A stretch of DNA of 8,331 nucleotides, from positions 1 to 8,331 of the forward strand of contig CAIUGQ010000670.1 of assembly GCA_903898725.1 (NCBI GenBank), in the 5' to 3' direction. The translations under genes and the position numbers were made by a program. The notes beneath the pieces were generated by a model. It had not been told where the DNA came from. It did no database searches and worked only from the letters and a program-made list of their open reading frames with translations. Position 1 is the stretch's first letter, and each line of letters starts with the position of its first letter. Positions 4,914-8,331 of the stretch are shown here, piece by piece. This stretch comes from an uncultured Burkholderiales bacterium. Lineage in GTDB: Bacteria; Pseudomonadota; Gammaproteobacteria; Burkholderiales; Burkholderiaceae_E.

Positions 4914-5801
4914 CTACTTGATGTCTTTCCAGTACTCGCGGTTCAGCCACCAGGCCAGCACGGTGAAGCACGCGAGGAACAGCAGCACCCAGGTACCCAG
5001 CCGGGTCCGGGTCTTGGCCGACGGGTCGGACACGTAGGTCAGGAAGGCGACCAGGTCGGCGATCTGCTCGTCGTACTGGGCCTGGGTCATCTTGCCGCCG
5101 ACCGCCGGCCCGAGCTTGATCGTCGTGCCCTCGTGCGGGTGGCCCGCCTCGATCTTCTCGACCTTCTCGGTGCGCAGGCCGTTCGGGTCGAAGCTCACCA
5201 CCGTCTTGGTGAAGCCATGGCCCTTGCCGTCCTCGCCCTTCGCCGCGCGGACCTCCTCGATGGTCACGCCACGCGAGCCCTGCATCTCGAAGAGCACGTG
5301 CGGCATGCCCACGTTCGGGAAGACCGCGTTGTTCCAGCCGGTGGCGCGGGTGGCGTCACGGTAGTAGCTGCGCAGGTAGGTGTAGAGCCAGTCGGAGCCG
5401 GAGCCGTCGTGCGAGGACCGCGCCCGCGCCGTCACGGACAGGTCCGGCGGCAGCGCACCGAACCACTCCTTGGCGTCCGAGGGCGCCATCGCGATGCGCA
5501 TCGGATCACCGACCTTGGTCCCCGTGAACATCAGGTTCTCGCGGATCTGCGCTTCCGTCAGGCCGAGGTCGGTCAGCCGGTTGTAGCGCATCAGGCTGAC
5601 GCTGTGGCAGCCGAGGCAGTAGTTGGCGAACAGCTTGGCGCCGTTCTGCAGTCCGGCCTGGTCGGTCAGCTTCGCGGTCGGGAAGTGGTCCAGCGGGTAG
5701 CCGGCACCTGCCGCCTGCGACGCGACGGGCGCCATCGCGAGCGCGGCGGCGGCCAGCGCCGGTGCCAGCCGGGCGACGATTCGGGAGATCCAGTGGGTCA
5801 T
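4914..5801 (-). CDS. petC: Cytochrome c1, haem subunit of complex III
   Basis: Cytochrome c1 takes electrons from the Rieske protein and passes them to soluble or membrane cytochrome c on the periplasmic side. This copy has 295 residues. Residues 1-31 are a Sec signal peptide (S-R-I-V-A-R-L-A-P, an Ala-rich core, then S-Q-A-A). The haem-binding C62-L-G-C-H66 lies in N-Y-C-L-G-C-H-S. The conserved G-A-L-P-P-D-L-S is at 115-122. M166, in N-V-G-M-P-H-V-L-F-E, is the probable sixth haem ligand by position. A C-terminal anchor at about 269-287 is followed by the positively charged tail R-E-Y-W-K-D-I-K. The ATG at 5801 has a weak AGGA about ten bases upstream and lies 31 bases after petB, fitting translational coupling. 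It is the last petABC gene, closed by the terminator at 4855-4891. Confidence 0.97.
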   Translation of the reverse strand: MTHWISRIVARLAPALAAAALAMAPVASQAAGAGYPLDHFPTAKLTDQAGLQNGAKLFANYCLGCHSVSLMRYNRLTDLGLTEAQIRENLMFTGTKVGDPMRIAMAPSDAKEWFGALPPDLSVTARARSSHDGSGSDWLYTYLRSYYRDATRATGWNNAVFPNVGMPHVLFEMQGSRGVTIEEVRAAKGEDGKGHGFTKTVVSFDPNGLRTEKVEKIEAGHPHEGTTIKLGPAVGGKMTQAQYDEQIADLVAFLTYVSDPSAKTRTRLGTWVLLFLACFTVLAWWLNREYWKDIK

Positions 5802-5832
5802 GACGGAAGGTCCTGTGCGGTCGGGGCGCGGC

Positions 5833-7218
5833 TCAGTGCGGGGCGAAGGTGATCCGCTCGGGCACCGGCTTGGGCTCGCCCATCGCGCTCCACCACGGCA
5901 TGAACAGGAAGAAGCCGAAGTACAGCAGCGTGCAGACCTGCGAGATGCGCTCGCCGATCGCCGACGGCGCCTGCACGCCGAAGTAGCCGAGGACCACGAA
6001 GATCACGACGAACACCGCGTAGACCGCCTTGTGCCAGTCGGGCCGGTAGCGGATCGACTTGACGGGGCTGTTGTCGATCCAGGGCATCGCGAAGAAGATC
6101 ATCACCGAGGCGCCCATCGCCACGACGCCCCAGAACTTGGCGTCGAAGAGGAAGAACCCGACGATCATCGCGCCCACGGCGCCGGCCGCGATCAGCTTGG
6201 ACAGGAACTTGGTGCGGCTCATCCACACGACGGCGAGGTAGAACAGCAGGAACGGAATCAGGCCGAAGATCAGGAACTCGCCGGTGATCGCGCGAAGGAT
6301 CGAGTAGTAGGGCGTGAAGTACCAGACCGGCGCGATGTGCGGCGGGGTCTTGAGCGGGTCGGCCGGGATGAAGTTGTTGAACTCCAGGAAGTACCCGCCC
6401 ATCTCGGGGGCGAGGAACACCACCGCCGAGAAGATCATCAGGAAGACCGACACGCCGAGAATGTCGTGCACGGTGTAGTACGGGTGGAACGGGATGCCGT
6501 CGAGCGGGCGGCCCTGCGCGTCCTTGTGCTTCTTGATCTCGACGCCGTCGGGGTTGTTCGAGCCCACCTCGTGCAGCGCCAGGATGTGCGCGGCCACCAG
6601 GCCGAGCAGCACCAGCGGGATCGCGATCACGTGGAAGGCGAAGAAGCGGTTCAGCGTGGCGTCGCCGACGACGTAGTCACCGCGGATCCAGACCGACAGC
6701 TCCGGCCCGATGAACGGGATCGCCGAGAACAGGTTCACGATGACCTGCGCGCCCCAGTACGACATCTGGCCCCACGGGAGCAGGTAGCCGAAGAAGGCCT
6801 CGGCCATCAGCACCAGGAAGATCAGGCAGCCGAAGATCCAGATGAGTTCGCGCGGCTTGCGGTACGAACCGTAGAGCAGCCCGCGGAACATGTGCAGGTA
6901 GACGACCACGAAGAACGCCGAGGCGCCGGTCGAGTGCATGTAGCGCACCAGCCAGCCCCAGGGCACGTCCCGCATGATGTATTCGACCGACTCGAACGCC
7001 CGGGCGGCGTCCGGCTTGTAGTGCATCGTCAGGAAGATGCCGGTCACGATCTGGATGACCAGCACCAGCATCGCGAGCGAGCCGAAGAAGTACCAGAAGT
7101 TGAAGTTCTTCGGAGCGTAGTACTCCGACAGGTGCGCCTTGTAGTTGGCCGTCAGCGGGAATCGCTGATCGATCCAGCCCAGGAGGCCAGTGGTTTCTAT
7201 CTTCTTTTCGGCTGCCAT
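5833..7218 (-). CDS. petB: Cytochrome b, quinone-binding subunit of complex III
   Basis: Cytochrome b carries the two b haems and the Qo and Qi quinone sites in the inner membrane. This copy has 461 residues and is a full-length fused type with the N-terminal b6-like and C-terminal subunit-IV-like parts together. The haem ligands are visible as H95 and H109 (Y-M-H-S-T-G and Y-L-H-M-F-R-G) and H196 and H211 (A-F-H-V-I-A-I and A-A-H-I-L-A-L-H). The Qo site has P-V-W-Y at 297-300, where mitochondria have P-E-W-Y. The cd1 region includes Y-W-G-A-Q-V-I (154-160). Membrane helices continue to about residue 445, ending P-W-W-S-A-M-G-E-P-K-P. The start at 7218 follows GAGGAG with a six-base spacer. 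Petal order and spacing to petC (31 bases) indicate one operon; the gap to petA is larger (151 bases) and contains tandem repeats. Confidence 0.98.
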   Translation of the reverse strand: MAAEKKIETTGLLGWIDQRFPLTANYKAHLSEYYAPKNFNFWYFFGSLAMLVLVIQIVTGIFLTMHYKPDAARAFESVEYIMRDVPWGWLVRYMHSTGASAFFVVVYLHMFRGLLYGSYRKPRELIWIFGCLIFLVLMAEAFFGYLLPWGQMSYWGAQVIVNLFSAIPFIGPELSVWIRGDYVVGDATLNRFFAFHVIAIPLVLLGLVAAHILALHEVGSNNPDGVEIKKHKDAQGRPLDGIPFHPYYTVHDILGVSVFLMIFSAVVFLAPEMGGYFLEFNNFIPADPLKTPPHIAPVWYFTPYYSILRAITGEFLIFGLIPFLLFYLAVVWMSRTKFLSKLIAAGAVGAMIVGFFLFDAKFWGVVAMGASVMIFFAMPWIDNSPVKSIRYRPDWHKAVYAVFVVIFVVLGYFGVQAPSAIGERISQVCTLLYFGFFLFMPWWSAMGEPKPVPERITFAPH

Positions 7219-7262
7219 CGGATGCTCCTCGCCAGACTGCTCGAGAACGGTGATGCGGGTTG

Positions 7263-7309
7263 GACGTGTGTTCGACGTGTCTTGCGACGTGTTCTGCGAC
7301 GTGTGTTCG
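7263..7309 (-). repeat. Four 11-12 bp tandem repeats in the petA-petB gap
   Basis: On the plus strand the units are GACGTGTGTTC (7263-7273), GACGTGTCTTGC (7274-7285), GACGTGTTCTGC (7286-7297) and GACGTGTGTTCG (7298-7309). The invariant core GACGTGT recurs at steps of 11, 12 and 12 bases, close to one helical turn. The array sits inside the petABC transcript, 45 bases upstream of the petB start, and the core is ACACGTC in the mRNA sense. It could be a binding site for a protein on DNA or RNA, or simple slippage DNA. Confidence 0.65.
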
Positions 7310-7369
7310 GTGTGACGCGCCGGACGCCCGCAGGTTGCACCCGCGCGCAGCCGGCCGTCGGTCGTTCGC

Positions 7370-8002
7370 TCAGGCCTTCTTGTCTTCGCCGATCAGCAGC
7401 CGGGTGTCGGACAGGTAGGTGTGCGGCGGAACGTCCAGGTTGGCATTGGCCGGCTTGTTCTTGAACACGCGTCCGGCCATGTCGAAGGTCGAGCCGTGGC
7501 AGGGGCACAGGAAGCCGCCCTGCCAGTCGTCGGGCAGCGAGGGCTGCGCGCCGGGCTGGAACTTGTCGGACGGCGAGCAGCCCAGGTGCGAGCAGATGCC
7601 CACGACCACCAGGTATTCCGGCTTGATCGAGCGGACCTGGTTCTTCGCGTAGGCGGGCGTCGGGATCTGGTACGACTTCTCGGACGTGGGGTCCAGCAGC
7701 TGCGACTCGGTCTTCTTCAGACCCTCGAGCATCTCGGGGGTGCGGCGGACGATCCAGACCGGGTTGCCGCGCCACTCGACGCGACGCAGTTCGCCCGGCG
7801 CCATGCCGGTGATGTCGGCCTCGACCGGCGCACCGGCGGCCTTGGCACGCTCCGACGGCTGGAACGTGCTGACGAAGGGGATGAGACAGGCCGCGCCGCC
7901 GATCGCGCCCACGGCGCCGGTCACGGCGATCGCGTTGCGACGGGACGGGTCGAGGGACGACGGGGGCGTGAACGACACGCTGCTCGAGGATTGGTCAGCC
8001 AT
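7370..8002 (-). CDS. petA: Rieske iron-sulfur subunit of complex III
   Basis: The Rieske protein oxidises ubiquinol at the Qo site and passes one electron to cytochrome c1. This copy has 210 residues. A Tat-type N-terminus has twin arginines (S-R21-R22-N-A-I, using this start) and a single membrane anchor at about 23-45 that is retained. The hinge region runs about 46-62. Cluster box I is C137-S-H139-L-G-C142 and box II is C166-P-C168-H169-G-S. C137, H139, C166 and H169 bind the 2Fe-2S cluster, and C142-C168 form the disulfide. Box II continues S-T-F-D where mitochondrial proteins have Tyr. ATG 8002 was chosen over an in-frame ATG at 8056 because GAGG lies five bases upstream, M-A-D-Q fits the family N-terminus, and the candidate promoter would start transcription near 8056. 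It is the first gene of petABC. Confidence 0.97.
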   Translation of the reverse strand: MADQSSSSVSFTPPSSLDPSRRNAIAVTGAVGAIGGAACLIPFVSTFQPSERAKAAGAPVEADITGMAPGELRRVEWRGNPVWIVRRTPEMLEGLKKTESQLLDPTSEKSYQIPTPAYAKNQVRSIKPEYLVVVGICSHLGCSPSDKFQPGAQPSLPDDWQGGFLCPCHGSTFDMAGRVFKNKPANANLDVPPHTYLSDTRLLIGEDKKA

Positions 8003-8062
8003 GGAGACCTCGGTGAGGGGTCGGGAACGACGGGCTCGGCCGCCCCCGGACGACAACCCGAG

Positions 8063-8091
8063 ATTCTAGCTTATTGCGATGCAACGTTGAA
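8063..8091 (-). promoter_or_regulatory. Candidate sigma70 promoter of petABC
   Basis: On the minus strand TTCAAC (8091-8086) and TAGAAT (8068-8063) are separated by 17 bases. TAGAAT differs from the consensus at one position; the -35 matches at three of six. The A/T-rich patch stands out in GC-rich surroundings. Transcription would begin near 8056, giving a leader of about 55 bases before the petA start codon. Confidence 0.5.
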
Positions 8092-8331
8092 AGCCGGGGC
8101 GATGACGGGGGGACACGCCGAGGCGCCGTTCCGACATCGGGCGGCCGGCGGACGGAGGATGGGGGGGATCCTGGGCGACGCCCGGGGACCGCCAGGCGGC
8201 ACCGGGCCGCCCGCGACACGTTCGCGACGGTTCGGACACAGTCCTGCAACGTTCCGAAACCTTCGGGCCCTGGCTTTGCATCCGTGTGCAACAGGTCGCG
8301 TGCTACGGTTATCGTCGCGCGACGACGCCGC
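8092..8331. other. Upstream region of petABC with no recognisable gene
   Basis: About 240 bases to the window edge hold no frame that reads like a protein on either strand; the short open frames are Arg/Pro/Ser-rich shadows of GC-rich DNA. Visible structure is limited. G-runs lie at 8107-8112 and 8161-8167. A small stem, CCTGGGC/GCCCGGG with a GAC loop, is at 8170-8186. A second copy of TGCAACGTT at 8245-8253 matches one beside the petA -35 (8080-8088). At the right end, TGCTACGGTTAT (8301-8312) resembles an extended -10 on the plus strand and might belong to a divergent gene beyond the window, but it lacks a fitting -35. Confidence 0.4.

Noticed and set aside
7225..7354. Possible small Arg-rich peptide starting at a GTG (minus strand) through the tandem repeats
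   Set aside because: No ribosome binding site precedes the GTG, the frame runs into petB, and the T-R-R pattern is a by-product of a 12-base repeat.
5800..7464. A 554-codon plus-strand open frame antisense to petB
   Set aside because: It is Arg/Glu/Asp/His-rich with no recognisable motif, and petB on the other strand is unambiguous.
8003..8056. Longer Rieske protein starting at ATG 8056
   Set aside because: The extra 18 residues are Arg/Ser-rich and atypical, the start would lie at the predicted transcription start, and ATG 8002 has its own ribosome site.
8094..8170. G-quadruplex in the G-rich region upstream of petA
   Set aside because: Runs of three or more G are separated by loops too long for a standard quadruplex motif; general GC richness explains them.
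8080..8253. Two copies of TGCAACGTT as a regulator site pair
   Set aside because: They are 165 bases apart without dyad symmetry over the full length, and only one lies near the promoter; too weak to call an operator.

Overview
The window is chromosomal core DNA from a high-GC proteobacterium, most likely a betaproteobacterium of the order Burkholderiales. The evidence is the gene order petA-petB-petC-sspA-sspB, a full-length cytochrome b whose Qo motif reads PVWY, strong G/C third-position codon bias, and typical Shine-Dalgarno sequences. The genus cannot be told from the sequence.

The right half (about 3460-8091, all on the minus strand) is the best understood part. A candidate sigma70 promoter drives petABC, which encodes the Rieske protein, cytochrome b and cytochrome c1 of respiratory complex III (ubiquinol:cytochrome c oxidoreductase). 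An intrinsic terminator follows petC. Next are sspA, an RNA-polymerase-associated stringent starvation protein with a GST fold, and sspB, the ClpXP adaptor for ssrA-tagged proteins. A tRNA-Thr(UGU) gene lies 61 bases further on, in the same orientation. The order therefore runs from energy metabolism to stress control and protein quality control.

The left half (1-3398) holds small accessory or housekeeping genes. They are the 3' part of a CHAD-domain protein (+), a single-domain universal stress protein (+), a four-helix membrane protein of the 'phage holin superfamily IV'/YvlD type (+), a YcgR-like PilZ protein (-), a DUF3135 protein (+) and a DUF4136 lipoprotein (-). Two convergent pairs are notable. 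The YvlD-like and PilZ genes end one base apart. The DUF3135 and DUF4136 genes end around a large imperfect hairpin.

The last 329 bases (8003-8331) hold the petA leader and promoter, then upstream DNA with no gene that I can recognise.

I see no mobile element, CRISPR array, prophage, defence locus or obviously new multi-gene system. The points worth a second look are small in scale. They are GC-only hairpins with a TGA stop codon as the first three bases of the tetraloop at two genes, four 11-12 bp tandem repeats in the petA-petB gap, and active-site variants shared between the Rieske protein and cytochrome b.
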